Below are positions 1 to 7,912 of a stretch of DNA of 15,372 nucleotides, one piece after another. Position 1 is the stretch's first letter, and each line of letters starts with the position of its first letter. The notes below the pieces were generated by a model, which saw only the letters and a list, made by a program, of their open reading frames with translations, did no database searches and was not told the origin of the DNA. The stretch is from an uncultured Pseudomonadales bacterium (GTDB lineage Bacteria; Pseudomonadota; Gammaproteobacteria; Pseudomonadales; Porticoccaceae), in contig CAJQJT010000387.1 of NCBI GenBank assembly GCA_905478725.1, positions 1 to 15,372 of the forward strand, read 5' to 3'. Both the position numbers and the translations under genes were made by a program.

Positions 1-990
1 TGCACTCACTGTAATCCCTTCAGCAGCACTTTTCGCGCGGTTGGCATAACGGCGATTGCCCGGTATATGAGCTCCCTCCATCCCTGCCAAGCGTTCTAAG
101 AACTCCTCTGAGTGGTTTAACCAGCCCTCGGCATCGCCAAAACGATTGGGGTCTATGGCGAGCATAAACTCTCCGCCATTCGGTGGACCACCATCGTTAT
201 TGTCATTCTTCTGGGCTTCATAACTGAAGTCCATACCGGTAAGCCCAGCCACCAACAGCTCAATCATCATGGCAATGGTCGAACCCTTATGGCCACCAAA
301 GGGCAGCAGTGCGCCGCCATCGATGATCTTCTGTGCGTCTGTAGTCTGATTGCCATCAGCATCTACACCTGTACCCATGGGCACCGGATGTCCATCGCGG
401 GCGGCGATCATCACTTCGCCACGGGCCATGGACGCAGAGGCCTGATCAAACACCAGTGGCGGCTTGTCTCCACGAGGCCAGCCAAAGCACATGGGGTTGG
501 TACCGAATAAAGGCTCTTTGGCGCCAGCGGGAACCACAGCGGGCTTGTAGGTGGTAAAAGCCATAGCCACTAACCCAGCTTCGGCAATCGGCTCTACTTC
601 AATCCACAGCGAGGCGAAGTGATGTACATTGACCAGGGCCATGGCAGCGATGCCATTCTCGCGAGCAGCTTCGATTAGGGCTTCACGACCTTTTTCCAGG
701 GCCAGTGGCGCATAGCCGTGATCACCGTCCACCTTGACCACTGCAGGGGAGATACGGGTGACGCTTGGCACTGCATTGCCATTGACCTTGCCGCTGCGCA
801 GGGAGGCTATATAGCCGGGCATGCGGAACAAACCGTGGGAGGCGCTGCCATCTCTCTCGGCTGCGGCGATGGTGCGTCCCAGTGCCGCAGCATTGTCTGC
901 GTTACAGCCATTGGCCGTTAAACATCGTTCTACCAGCTGCTGAATTTCAACTTCAGTCATTACTACTTCGTTTGCTACTGCGTCAGACAT
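1..990 (-). CDS. Ldh-family oxidoreductase, DpkA-like (3' end cut by window edge)
   Basis: This gene has 330 codons and is open to the left edge, so only the last few residues are missing (the family is about 335-350 aa). The protein belongs to the malate/L-lactate dehydrogenase (Ldh) superfamily of NAD(P)H-dependent reductases with their own non-Rossmann fold. Visible motifs are AERDG...SHG at residues 45-53 (the His is the expected catalytic residue), PLFGTNP at 160-166, LLPFGGHKGS at 228-237 and PGNRR at 310-314. From memory the pattern is closest to Pseudomonas DpkA, a cytoplasmic delta1-piperideine-2-carboxylate / delta1-pyrroline-2-carboxylate reductase that makes L-pipecolate or L-proline in D-lysine, D-proline or hydroxyproline catabolism. 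Substrate assignment is inference; ureidoglycolate, malate or lactate dehydrogenase relatives are alternatives. The ATG at 990 has a good ribosome binding site, GGGAG, 6 nt upstream. It lies 63 bp downstream of the sulfotransferase gene, and that gap holds a perfect 12-bp palindrome (1004-1015, TAATCTAGATTA). It is probably co-transcribed with the two genes upstream. Confidence 0.88.
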   Translation of the reverse strand, partial: MSDAVANEVVMTEVEIQQLVERCLTANGCNADNAAALGRTIAAAERDGSASHGLFRMPGYIASLRSGKVNGNAVPSVTRISPAVVKVDGDHGYAPLALEKGREALIEAARENGIAAMALVNVHHFASLWIEVEPIAEAGLVAMAFTTYKPAVVPAGAKEPLFGTNPMCFGWPRGDKPPLVFDQASASMARGEVMIAARDGHPVPMGTGVDADGNQTTDAQKIIDGGALLPFGGHKGSTIAMMIELLVAGLTGMDFSYEAQKNDNNDGGPPNGGEFMLAIDPNRFGDAEGWLNHSEEFLERLAGMEGAHIPGNRRYANRAKSAAEGITVSA

Positions 991-1053
991 ATTGCACTCC
1001 CACTAATCTAGATTATTTTTGTTTACGCTTTTCTCACTGTCCAATGACTTAGA

Positions 1054-3033
1054 TTAGCTGGGGTATCGATCCAACACTGGACCCAAGGCCTCTTTCAATG
1101 GATCCAGATAGGCTTCAAAGTTTTTCCACTGATCTATGCCACCGCGGTAGATCGGCTGACGTACCTGCTCGGAAGATGGCGTTCGCACCGCACGCTCAGT
1201 TTTATAAAAACTCATGCAGGCTTCTTCAAAGGGCAATCCACAGTAGTCCAAAATTCGCCGCACCTGAGCTTCAAAGTCATTAACCACATCTTCATACTGC
1301 ACATGCAATATCTGCTCGGGAAAGGCCTCCTGCCAAAAATCCATCAATGACTCATAGTCACGAAAGTAGGTTCCAGCATCAGCAAGGTCATAACTAAAGG
1401 CTTGGCCTTCAGCGAACAGCTGCTTATAACCACTAAAACAGCAGCCCAAGGGGTGACGACGGGCATCGATAATTTTGGCATTCGGCAGCATCAATTTAAT
1501 CAAACCAATATGCCTGAAATTATTCGGCATCTTGTCGATAAAAAATGGCGCGCTCTGACGATGAACCTGAGTATCGGCAATATAGGTTTCGCCAAACTCA
1601 CGGTATTTGCTGTTATCAAGGGTTTCCAAAATACTCGGGTATAAATTATCCCCGGTCATGTTGCCCCCTCTCCGCAGTTCATTGACCAGGGACAGAACAT
1701 TGGGCAACTCAAGCGTGCCGTCCACCTGGCTGTGAGAGGACAGTATTTGCTCTAATAGGGTCGAACCGGCACGGGGTAAACCGACCACAAAAATTGGATC
1801 AGCTGCACTGTGTCCAGAATCTTTGGCAGCGCTGATAAACTCAGGGCTAAAGACTTGTTTTTGCTGATTAAACTCATCAGTCATCTGCTGTGCAGAGTAG
1901 CGACTCTGGGCTTTTTTGGCTTTGTTGCCCGCGGCGTAATGGCTAAAGGCCAGATCGAACTTTTCCGCATCTTCAAAGGCTTTACCCAGTGAAAAATTAA
2001 TATAGACCCGATCCATAAACTTCAAGTCATCGCCCTCTAACTGAGCGAGCATTTTGCCAATATCTTCATCGTTAAATTTAACCGTTTTCAGGTTGGCCAG
2101 AGAATGCCAGGCCTCACCATAGGCGACACTACTCTGAGTGGCCTTTTTGTAGGACGCAATCGCCTCGGGGGTATTGCCACGAGTCTTTAGGGCGTGCCCT
2201 TTTGATGTCAGGGTTACCGGGTCTCCCGGAATTTTGGTAAGCACACTATCAAACAATTCCAGCGCTTTGTCATAGTCCCCCATCTGCATACATAAGACTG
2301 CATATAATGATTCAAAATGGACATTGCCAGGGTTGTCTTTATAGAGTGTCAGCACCTCTGCGTGAGCCGCCTCAATCTTTTGGCGCTTGCGCAGGGCTTC
2401 AATATAGTCGACTCGCAATAGGTCATTTTCCGGTTCCAACTTAAGCGCACTTTCCAACAAAAATTCGGCGTCGTGAAGTATGTTTAACTTCATTCCCACT
2501 TCCGCCAGAAGCCGCATGGCCTCTACATGGTGTGGACGCTGCTTTAAAAAGTCGCGACATAGATCTTCAGCATTTGAGAGTTTGCCTTGGGCTATATGGT
2601 CCATTGCCGCAATTAACGACGGAGGCATTTTCAAAACCCGCTCTAAGTGGGGCTTTAACCTAAGCGCCTCAGGTTCTCTGTTTTGCTTAAGTAGTATCTC
2701 AATCTGTCCGCGCCAACTTCCCTGCAGTGAGGGGTTAGCGTGGGTGGCGCGAGTATAGAGGTGAAGTGCCTGCCTTAAATTACCTTGGGCACGATGAATA
2801 TGTCCCTCCTCCTGAAGCCCACGACCGTAACTTGGCGCAATCTTCCTCAACGCCTGTAATTGCTCCAGAGCTTCATCGAATCGATTGAGGTACCTAAGGC
2901 AAACTGCGCTGTAGTAAAAAGCATCAACACTGCTAGTCTGGGTTTCAAAGATCGCGGCTAAGGCTACAAGTGCATCATCAAAGCGTTTGTCACGCATCAA
3001 CTGTTCAATCTGGATCTTGTCTTGCTGCTTCAA
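1054..3033 (-). CDS. TPR repeat-containing sulfotransferase
   Basis: The protein is 659 aa in two parts. Residues 1 to about 390 are helical tetratricopeptide repeats, with repeated A..Y.KA-type signatures such as GDYDKALELFDSVLTKIP at 252-269. Residues about 412-655 are a PAPS-dependent sulfotransferase domain. The 5'-phosphosulfate loop is VVGLPRAGSTLLEQIL (416-431) and the 3'-phosphate binding part is DARRHPLGCCFSGYKQLF (523-540) with Arg525 and Ser534. There is no signal peptide or membrane segment, so it should act in the cytoplasm; the acceptor substrate is unknown. The start is TTG: AAGGA lies 8 nt upstream of it, whereas the nearby ATG at 3040 is out of frame, only 1 nt from that site, and opens a reading frame of just 11 codons. 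The gene is 70 bp downstream of a TonB-dependent receptor, a pairing I recall as common in marine gammaproteobacteria and sphingomonads. A terminator-like hairpin in the gap suggests it is made at a lower level than the receptor. Confidence 0.9.
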   Translation of the reverse strand: MKQQDKIQIEQLMRDKRFDDALVALAAIFETQTSSVDAFYYSAVCLRYLNRFDEALEQLQALRKIAPSYGRGLQEEGHIHRAQGNLRQALHLYTRATHANPSLQGSWRGQIEILLKQNREPEALRLKPHLERVLKMPPSLIAAMDHIAQGKLSNAEDLCRDFLKQRPHHVEAMRLLAEVGMKLNILHDAEFLLESALKLEPENDLLRVDYIEALRKRQKIEAAHAEVLTLYKDNPGNVHFESLYAVLCMQMGDYDKALELFDSVLTKIPGDPVTLTSKGHALKTRGNTPEAIASYKKATQSSVAYGEAWHSLANLKTVKFNDEDIGKMLAQLEGDDLKFMDRVYINFSLGKAFEDAEKFDLAFSHYAAGNKAKKAQSRYSAQQMTDEFNQQKQVFSPEFISAAKDSGHSAADPIFVVGLPRAGSTLLEQILSSHSQVDGTLELPNVLSLVNELRRGGNMTGDNLYPSILETLDNSKYREFGETYIADTQVHRQSAPFFIDKMPNNFRHIGLIKLMLPNAKIIDARRHPLGCCFSGYKQLFAEGQAFSYDLADAGTYFRDYESLMDFWQEAFPEQILHVQYEDVVNDFEAQVRRILDYCGLPFEEACMSFYKTERAVRTPSSEQVRQPIYRGGIDQWKNFEAYLDPLKEALGPVLDRYPS

Positions 3034-3055
3034 AATACATTTCCTTCAGGCAAAA

Positions 3056-3078
3056 ATATGCCCCTAAACGGGGCATAT
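3056..3078 (-). terminator. Hairpin plus T-run between TBDR and sulfotransferase (attenuator?)
   Basis: A perfect 9-bp stem (ATATGCCCC / GGGGCATAT) with a 5-nt loop is followed on the minus strand by TTTTT. It sits after the receptor stop codon and about 22 bp before the sulfotransferase start, overlapping the approach to its ribosome binding site. It fits an intrinsic terminator that lets part of transcription through, or an mRNA 3'-end stabiliser for the receptor message. Confidence 0.72.
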
Positions 3079-3103
3079 AGATTTAACATTTGACTACTTT
3101 AAA

Positions 3104-5884
3104 TTAGAAATTGTAAGTCAGACGCATTCCCATGGTGCGGGGTCTTGCGTATGAAACACGCTCTCTATCATTAACGAAGTTACGCGACAGTTCGGCGCGC
3201 TCATCCGTTAGGTTGTCGATAAACAACTCGGCACCCCAAGTCTCACTACTTACACCGGCAGTCAGACCCATCATAGTCCAGCCTTGGATCTCATCGCGGT
3301 TCATGCGAATGATATCACTATAAGACTTAGCAGAGTGTGCAACATGCGGCATCACGTGAGCAATAAAGCCAGAAGACAGAGCCCATTCATAACGCGCCTG
3401 TATATTGGCTTGGAATTCAGGAGCAAAAGCTAGTGAATCGCCCTTAACAACGTCGTCTGTTGGCGTTAGAACCTTAGTGATCTCAGTGTCTAAGATCGAC
3501 ATGCCACCACTAATAGTCAAACCCTGAAGCGAATCCAGTGCCAAGATAAAGTCAGTTTCTACACCAGTCACTTCGGCGTTTGCTGCGTTATCTGAGAAGA
3601 ACAGGTTAGCAATCGAAGGATCGAAGATTGTTGTTTGCAGATTTTCGATTTCCACAAAGAACGCACTACCGTTGAAGCGCAACTGGCCGTCTAACAGGTC
3701 AGTTTTCCAACCAAATTCATAGTTGGTTACTTCGTCGGTCATCAGCTCAAACGGCACAGTGTAACCAGCAGCATTAGATGCGCCACCAGGACGGTTCAAC
3801 AGACCAGGACGGAAGCCTTCGGAATAAGTACCGTAAAACAGCACGTTTTCATTTGGCGTCCAGTTCAATGTCGCTTTAACAATAGTACCGCTAGTCTTAG
3901 CTTCATCTGGTGCTTTCAGTGCGTTGAGGATACCAGTGATTTCGACATCACTGATCGCATTGGGCGCATTGGCTACAGAGCCACGACCAACACTAAAGCT
4001 ATCAGCAGCAGTTAAAGCCGCTTTAACTTCATCAAAGGTTACACCCTCTTCAAATGTGATTCGAGTCGCTAGCTTACTGTCACCAATAAAGGTCAGCTTG
4101 CCATCACCGTCGTACAGATCGGTGATATTAGTACCGAATGCGTCAACGTCTACACCTTGGAAGAAATTACCGAATGAAGAGTTGGCACCACCTTCCATAT
4201 CAACACGAACGTCATACCAGCGAGCACCTGCAGTTAAGGAGAACTCGTCGTTTAGATCAAAAGTTACTTCACCAAAAACACCAACCTGCTCATCGGTACG
4301 CTTGATATCATTTCGGAAAATGGTATCGCGCTCAAAAGCACCGGTCTGGGACAGGAAGCCATCGTCGAAAGGCATGTTTAACGGTGCGTCTGCGCCGTCA
4401 TATAGATTCCAGAAGTTAGCTTGAGTCATACCTGGGTAGCGGAAGTTTACGCGCTCTTGAAGTTCCAAGTCGCTGTAGAAAGCACCACCAGTTGCGCGGA
4501 TAGACTTATCTTGGTCTGTAGTAAAGCGCAGCTCATGAGTGCTGACGGTCGTTTCGCTGTAGCTTTCCACATAGGTATCTGGAGCGTAGCAAGTGCCGGC
4601 AGGAATATTCGAAGCATAACCAGGGTTGTAATAGTTATATTCAGGATAGGTCACTGTAGTGTCACAGATGTAGTAAGGAAGATACTGACCAACAAACAGG
4701 TAATCAGTGTAATCAACTACCTGATCCGTTTCACGCTTGGTATAGGCACCAGCGTAAACGATGTCTAGCTCACCAATACGACCTTCGAGCTTCCAGTTGA
4801 CGTTGTCAAAGGAATCTTCCAAGGTATCTGGGCTAAAGCGCTGTACAGATGGGCTATCTGTGCCAAGGTTGGGATCAGCCTGGAACACACCATCAGTTTC
4901 TAAATCTTGATGTCCATAACCCAATAGCAGAGACCAATCTTCGTTGAGATTAATCAGCGCACCGAGCCTAAAGCCTTCATACATTGCATCGTTGAAATCA
5001 TCTTCAACCAAAGCGCTGTTATCAGCATCTTGGAAATCAACCAACGCGTAGCTTGCAGGATCAGTTGGATCTAAAGGAACTCGATTCATCTGATAAGACA
5101 GACCTTGAATAGAATCAATGTAAGTCTGAGTCTGGAAACCTGCACGCAGATCAGATACTGCAACGCCATTCGAGCGCATAGTGCCTGACTCACGGAAACG
5201 GGCGCTCTCAAGAGCACTGACGGTTCCCTGTACGTTATCAATATAACCACCTTGATCATCGCGATAGACAACACCACGAACTGTTAACTTGTCGTTAACC
5301 GGCATGTTGAACATGGCTTCAATACTGTTGCTAGCCTCGCCTTGAGCTGTCTTAGAGATACCAACTTTAACGCGACCATAAGTATCGGTGGGATCTGGCT
5401 TGTTAGTGATCAAACGCACTGTACCGGCCTGCGAGCTGGCGCCAAACAAGGTGCCCTGCGGTCCAGAAAGTACTTCGATACGGTTCATGTCGGCTGCGTA
5501 GACATCCAGATTACGGCCAGGCTGCGAGAGCGGCTGTTCGTCTAGATAAAGTGCTACGTTAGGAGCCAAACCGGCTACACCAGCAGTTGTCAGGTTAGGC
5601 GTAGTCGATGCTACACCACGAATATAAATTGTGTTCTGTCCAGGACCACTACCACCGGCAGTGACACCGGGAAGCTGAATTAGATAGTCTTCGAAATTTG
5701 CAACGCCCATCTGGTCCAGTTTTTCTGAAGTAATTGCAGAAACCGCTACTGCAATATCCTGAGTGCTGGCAGAGGTTTTAGTTGCTGTTACTATAACCTC
5801 CTCAATCGCTGCATTTGCCATACCTGCAAATGAAGCACCCATGGCAATCGAAACCGCCAAACTAAGTCTGTTATTTCTATACAT
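3104..5884 (-). CDS. TonB-dependent outer membrane receptor
   Basis: The protein is 926 aa. A signal peptide (residues 1 to about 25, MYRNNRL... then AGMANA before the cut) leads to a TonB box-like EEVIVTATK at 28-36. The plug domain follows (about 37-165), with LPGV at 71-74, YIRGVAS at 87-93 and the conserved GPQGTLFG...G.VRLITNKP at 141-163. The rest is a 22-strand type beta barrel ending in MRLTYNF with the terminal Phe typical of BAM-inserted proteins. It imports a ligand across the outer membrane using TonB/ExbB/ExbD energy; the ligand cannot be read from sequence. Long acidic extracellular loops and one very Tyr-rich loop with two Cys (391-442) are notable. The ATG is supported by GGGGAG 7 nt upstream. 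It is the first gene of the probable unit with the sulfotransferase and the Ldh-family oxidoreductase, which hints at uptake of a small organic nutrient rather than only iron-siderophore. Confidence 0.95.
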   Translation of the reverse strand: MYRNNRLSLAVSIAMGASFAGMANAAIEEVIVTATKTSASTQDIAVAVSAITSEKLDQMGVANFEDYLIQLPGVTAGGSGPGQNTIYIRGVASTTPNLTTAGVAGLAPNVALYLDEQPLSQPGRNLDVYAADMNRIEVLSGPQGTLFGASSQAGTVRLITNKPDPTDTYGRVKVGISKTAQGEASNSIEAMFNMPVNDKLTVRGVVYRDDQGGYIDNVQGTVSALESARFRESGTMRSNGVAVSDLRAGFQTQTYIDSIQGLSYQMNRVPLDPTDPASYALVDFQDADNSALVEDDFNDAMYEGFRLGALINLNEDWSLLLGYGHQDLETDGVFQADPNLGTDSPSVQRFSPDTLEDSFDNVNWKLEGRIGELDIVYAGAYTKRETDQVVDYTDYLFVGQYLPYYICDTTVTYPEYNYYNPGYASNIPAGTCYAPDTYVESYSETTVSTHELRFTTDQDKSIRATGGAFYSDLELQERVNFRYPGMTQANFWNLYDGADAPLNMPFDDGFLSQTGAFERDTIFRNDIKRTDEQVGVFGEVTFDLNDEFSLTAGARWYDVRVDMEGGANSSFGNFFQGVDVDAFGTNITDLYDGDGKLTFIGDSKLATRITFEEGVTFDEVKAALTAADSFSVGRGSVANAPNAISDVEITGILNALKAPDEAKTSGTIVKATLNWTPNENVLFYGTYSEGFRPGLLNRPGGASNAAGYTVPFELMTDEVTNYEFGWKTDLLDGQLRFNGSAFFVEIENLQTTIFDPSIANLFFSDNAANAEVTGVETDFILALDSLQGLTISGGMSILDTEITKVLTPTDDVVKGDSLAFAPEFQANIQARYEWALSSGFIAHVMPHVAHSAKSYSDIIRMNRDEIQGWTMMGLTAGVSSETWGAELFIDNLTDERAELSRNFVNDRERVSYARPRTMGMRLTYNF

Positions 5885-6039
5885 ACTGAAACTCCCCGTA
5901 AAATGAATTTTTTCTCCGCAATTCCAAAACCGTTTCGGATATCGCGTTTTTAGTCAATAACTCCAATATGTCACCCTCACTGAAGAGAGAGACATTAATG
6001 TTAACTTTAAATCCATTTAAACTAATTTTGATCACTAAG

Positions 6040-6076
6040 CTCTAAGGCCTAGATTTTTATAAGAAAGGCCTAAGAG
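6040..6076. repeat. Imperfect inverted repeat with AAGGCCT cores upstream of the TBDR
   Basis: CTCTAAGGCCT (6040-6050) and AGGCCTAAGAG (6066-6076) pair at 10 of 11 positions around a 15-nt spacer. It lies about 155-190 bp upstream of the receptor start, so it could be an operator or an RNA hairpin in the leader. Function is unknown. Confidence 0.45.
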
Positions 6077-6144
6077 GCCTGTAAATCAAGCTGTGTTACA
6101 TAAACACGGAGTGATGATAGCACAGCTAATCAGCAAAATCAGAG

Positions 6145-6166
6145 GTGCTGGCCTTTCGGCCAGCAC
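6145..6166 (-). terminator. Likely terminator of the CvfB-like gene
   Basis: A perfect 9-bp GC-rich stem (GTGCTGGCC / GGCCAGCAC) closes a 4-nt loop. Read on the minus strand the loop is GAAA, a GNRA tetraloop, which supports that orientation. It lies about 70 bp after the stop codon of the CvfB-like gene. The following bases (CTCTGATTTTGC) are only weakly T-rich, so termination may be partial or may need Rho. Confidence 0.55.
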
Positions 6167-6237
6167 TGCGACAGACGTTTATAGCAGTCTAAACTATGGC
6201 AATATGATTATTGAGACGCTGTATTAAAAAAATAGAA

Positions 6238-7071
6238 TTAATCAACCAGCTGAATTTTTTCTGCACTCAATAAAATTCTTTTGCTTCTATAAAGTGAGCC
6301 CAACGCCTGTTTATATTTTTTCTTAGACACCTTAAAGGTACGGTATATCTCGTCTGGCTCGCTTTTGTCCGTCAGTGTAGAGACGCCACCAGATGCACGT
6401 AAATTTTCAACAATTTGCTCACCCAAATCATGGTCGCCCTGCAAAGTACCCTGAGAAATCACCAAATCAATCTTGCCATCGCTACGAATATTCTTGATAA
6501 AGCCCGGCAAACGCTCACCGACCTTTAGTGGTCTAAATGCGTCATCGCGAAATATAAGCCCCAGATACTGGTCGTTGATCACCGCTTTGTAGCCCAGATC
6601 TGTACGTCCAGCAATCAACAATTCAACTGCCTGACGCGGCTTAACCCACACTGACTCTTCGGCAAGGTAGTCCTGCAGGCGAGTCGATGCAGCGATACGG
6701 TCGCTATCCTGATCGTGGAATACATAGACCACGTAGGAATAGCCCACTTCCATAGGTTTGAGTTGTTCGCTGTAAGGTACCAACAGGTCTTTCGGTAACC
6801 CCCAGTCCATAAAGGCACCGGCATTGTTGATATCTATGACTTTGAGCATTTCGCAGCGGCCCACCTCGACCCTTGGGGTTTCAGTGGTGGCGATCAATAA
6901 ATCTTCAGAATCAAAATAGAGAAACACATCAACCCAGTCGCCGAGCTCGCAACCCTCTGGCACATAGCGCTGAGGCAGTAAGATGCTGTCCAGTTCGCCG
7001 CCATCCAAATAAACGCCAAAATCGACTTCTTTAATCACTTCTAATTTATTAAACCTACCAACCTGTGCCAT
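6238..7071 (-). CDS. CvfB-like S1-domain RNA-binding protein
   Basis: The protein is 277 aa, the usual size for the CvfB/YitL family. It shows three S1-like OB-fold segments (about residues 3-62, 66-130 and 145-210) with S1 signatures such as EVDFGVYLD (15-23) and NNAGAFMDWGLPKDLLVP (81-98). A C-terminal winged-helix-like part (about 225-277) carries DEIYRTFKVSKKKYKQALGS. Staphylococcal CvfB binds RNA and affects virulence gene expression; in gammaproteobacteria the role is not established. It should be cytoplasmic. The ATG at 7071 is the natural start for the first S1 domain, but the ribosome binding site is weak (GCGG about 8 nt upstream). A -10-like TATACT lies on the minus strand near 7158, without a clear -35. 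It follows the acyl carrier protein gene by 133 bp, enough for its own promoter. Family assignment is firm; function is not. Confidence 0.88.
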   Translation of the reverse strand: MAQVGRFNKLEVIKEVDFGVYLDGGELDSILLPQRYVPEGCELGDWVDVFLYFDSEDLLIATTETPRVEVGRCEMLKVIDINNAGAFMDWGLPKDLLVPYSEQLKPMEVGYSYVVYVFHDQDSDRIAASTRLQDYLAEESVWVKPRQAVELLIAGRTDLGYKAVINDQYLGLIFRDDAFRPLKVGERLPGFIKNIRSDGKIDLVISQGTLQGDHDLGEQIVENLRASGGVSTLTDKSEPDEIYRTFKVSKKKYKQALGSLYRSKRILLSAEKIQLVD

Positions 7072-7204
7072 TTTATTAACCGCGCTTTAAATTATTGATA
7101 ACCCAACTTACTCAACATCAATATTGAATGTAAACAGTGGGTACAGATAGAGGCCGGCAGTATACAGCAGTTAAGACAGGCTAGGCACTGAACCTTCGGC
7201 GTTG

Positions 7205-7531
7205 CTAGCTATCACTGGATTCTGACTCAAGTTGGTCAGCATCTGAGCACTGAATGTTAGCTAGCTCCTCCAGTGAAGGCTGGGTAGTGAGCACTAGCTG
7301 AATATGATCAATAATGTCACCAATGGTAACAAAGGCCTCAATCTGCTGATCGGAAACATCAATATTAAAATGTTCTTCAAGATCCATAGATAAAGAAATT
7401 TTTTCCAATGAATCAATATTTAATTTATCGAGGGACATGGAGGCATCCACTGCATCAACCACTACCACCTGATTATTAAGAATATGATCGCAAACAATTT
7501 CTGCAACCGTTGGCTTTGTAATATTATTCAT
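7205..7531 (-). CDS. Free-standing acyl carrier protein
   Basis: The protein is 108 aa with an acyl carrier protein fold. The 4'-phosphopantetheine attachment motif LNIDSLEKISL is at residues 38-48, with Ser41 as the modified Ser, followed by the acidic helix MDLEEHFNIDVSD. The ATG at 7531 is chosen over a TTG 24 nt further upstream because AAGG lies 9 nt before the ATG and standard ACPs begin close to this point. Residues about 80-108 form an acidic, Ser-rich tail (ending LESESSDS) not found in the roughly 78-aa housekeeping AcpP. No fatty-acid or polyketide enzymes are next to it, so it is not the fab-cluster ACP. It may carry acyl groups for a specialised lipid, a polyketide or lipid A-like modification encoded elsewhere. 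Its neighbours are a CvfB-like gene downstream and a 12-bp tandem repeat array upstream, where its promoter must lie. Confidence 0.85.
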   Translation of the reverse strand: MNNITKPTVAEIVCDHILNNQVVVVDAVDASMSLDKLNIDSLEKISLSMDLEEHFNIDVSDQQIEAFVTIGDIIDHIQLVLTTQPSLEELANIQCSDADQLESESSDS

Positions 7532-7555
7532 AACGTCACGCCTTTTCTGTATCAA

Positions 7556-7912
7556 TGATTTTTTATTCGCGAAGTAAAAACCAAACTAATATCGGGACCA
7601 AACAGGCAAAAGTAGATAAAGAGCTAAATAGAGAACTAAATAGAGAACTAAATAAAGGGCAAAATAAAGGGCAAAATGAGGGGCCAGATAAAGAACACAC
7701 GAATGACCAATCAAGACGCCAAATAAAATAGCAACAGAATCCCCACGAGATTGGGTACATGCTAAGCTCAACACAATTATTTAATATCTACCCGTAAATC
7801 TACGCCAATTAATGGCAAGGCCTCAGTCTAAAAGGCCTAGCTAGAAAACTGACTAAGATTAGTATTCGGGACCCTTCTCATTAGTTAATCATTCTTCAGC
7901 AACGAGAACAGC
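7556..7912. other. Divergent intergenic region between ACP and MFS genes
   Basis: This region of about 360 bp has to carry promoters in both directions. It contains the 12-bp tandem array (7615-7698) and two direct copies of AAGGCCT 15 bp apart (7817-7823 and 7832-7838). Two overlapping minus-strand open frames over the array encode only low-complexity hydrophobic repeats and have no good ribosome binding site, so I do not call them genes. No clear sigma-70 promoter is visible. Confidence 0.5.
7615..7698. repeat. Seven-unit 12-bp tandem repeat array
   Basis: Seven 12-bp units in a row: GATAAAGAGCTA, two copies of AATAGAGAACTA, two copies of AATAAAGGGCAA, AATGAGGGGCCA and GATAAAGAACAC. The paired identical neighbours point to duplication by slippage followed by drift. 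The plus strand is A/G-rich and the minus strand T/C-rich. It lies about 85-165 bp upstream of the acyl carrier protein start. Confidence 0.85.

Larger units (their letters stand above)
5885..6237. other. 353-bp intergenic region upstream of the TBDR
   Basis: No gene is seen. It should hold the receptor promoter (minus strand), but I see no convincing -35/-10 pair; GTGACA (minus strand, 5969-5974) is a possible -35 with only a weak A-rich -10. It also holds an 11-bp imperfect inverted repeat (6040-6076), a third AGGCCT at 6075-6080, a short GTGTT/AACAC inverted repeat (6093-6107), and the terminator of the next gene (6145-6166). Confidence 0.6.

Noticed and set aside
3924..4768. Plus-strand open frames of 115-166 codons inside the TonB receptor gene
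   Set aside because: They are antisense shadows of a clear receptor gene and have no recognisable domain.
7532..7555. Eight-residue upstream extension of the acyl carrier protein from a TTG
   Set aside because: The ATG at 7531 has an AAGG at normal spacing and fits the family N-terminus.
7563..7774. Two overlapping minus-strand open frames of 62-65 codons encoding hydrophobic LVLY / LFSS repeats
   Set aside because: They exist only because the 12-bp tandem array is a multiple of three. They have no good ribosome binding site, and both frames are equally open.
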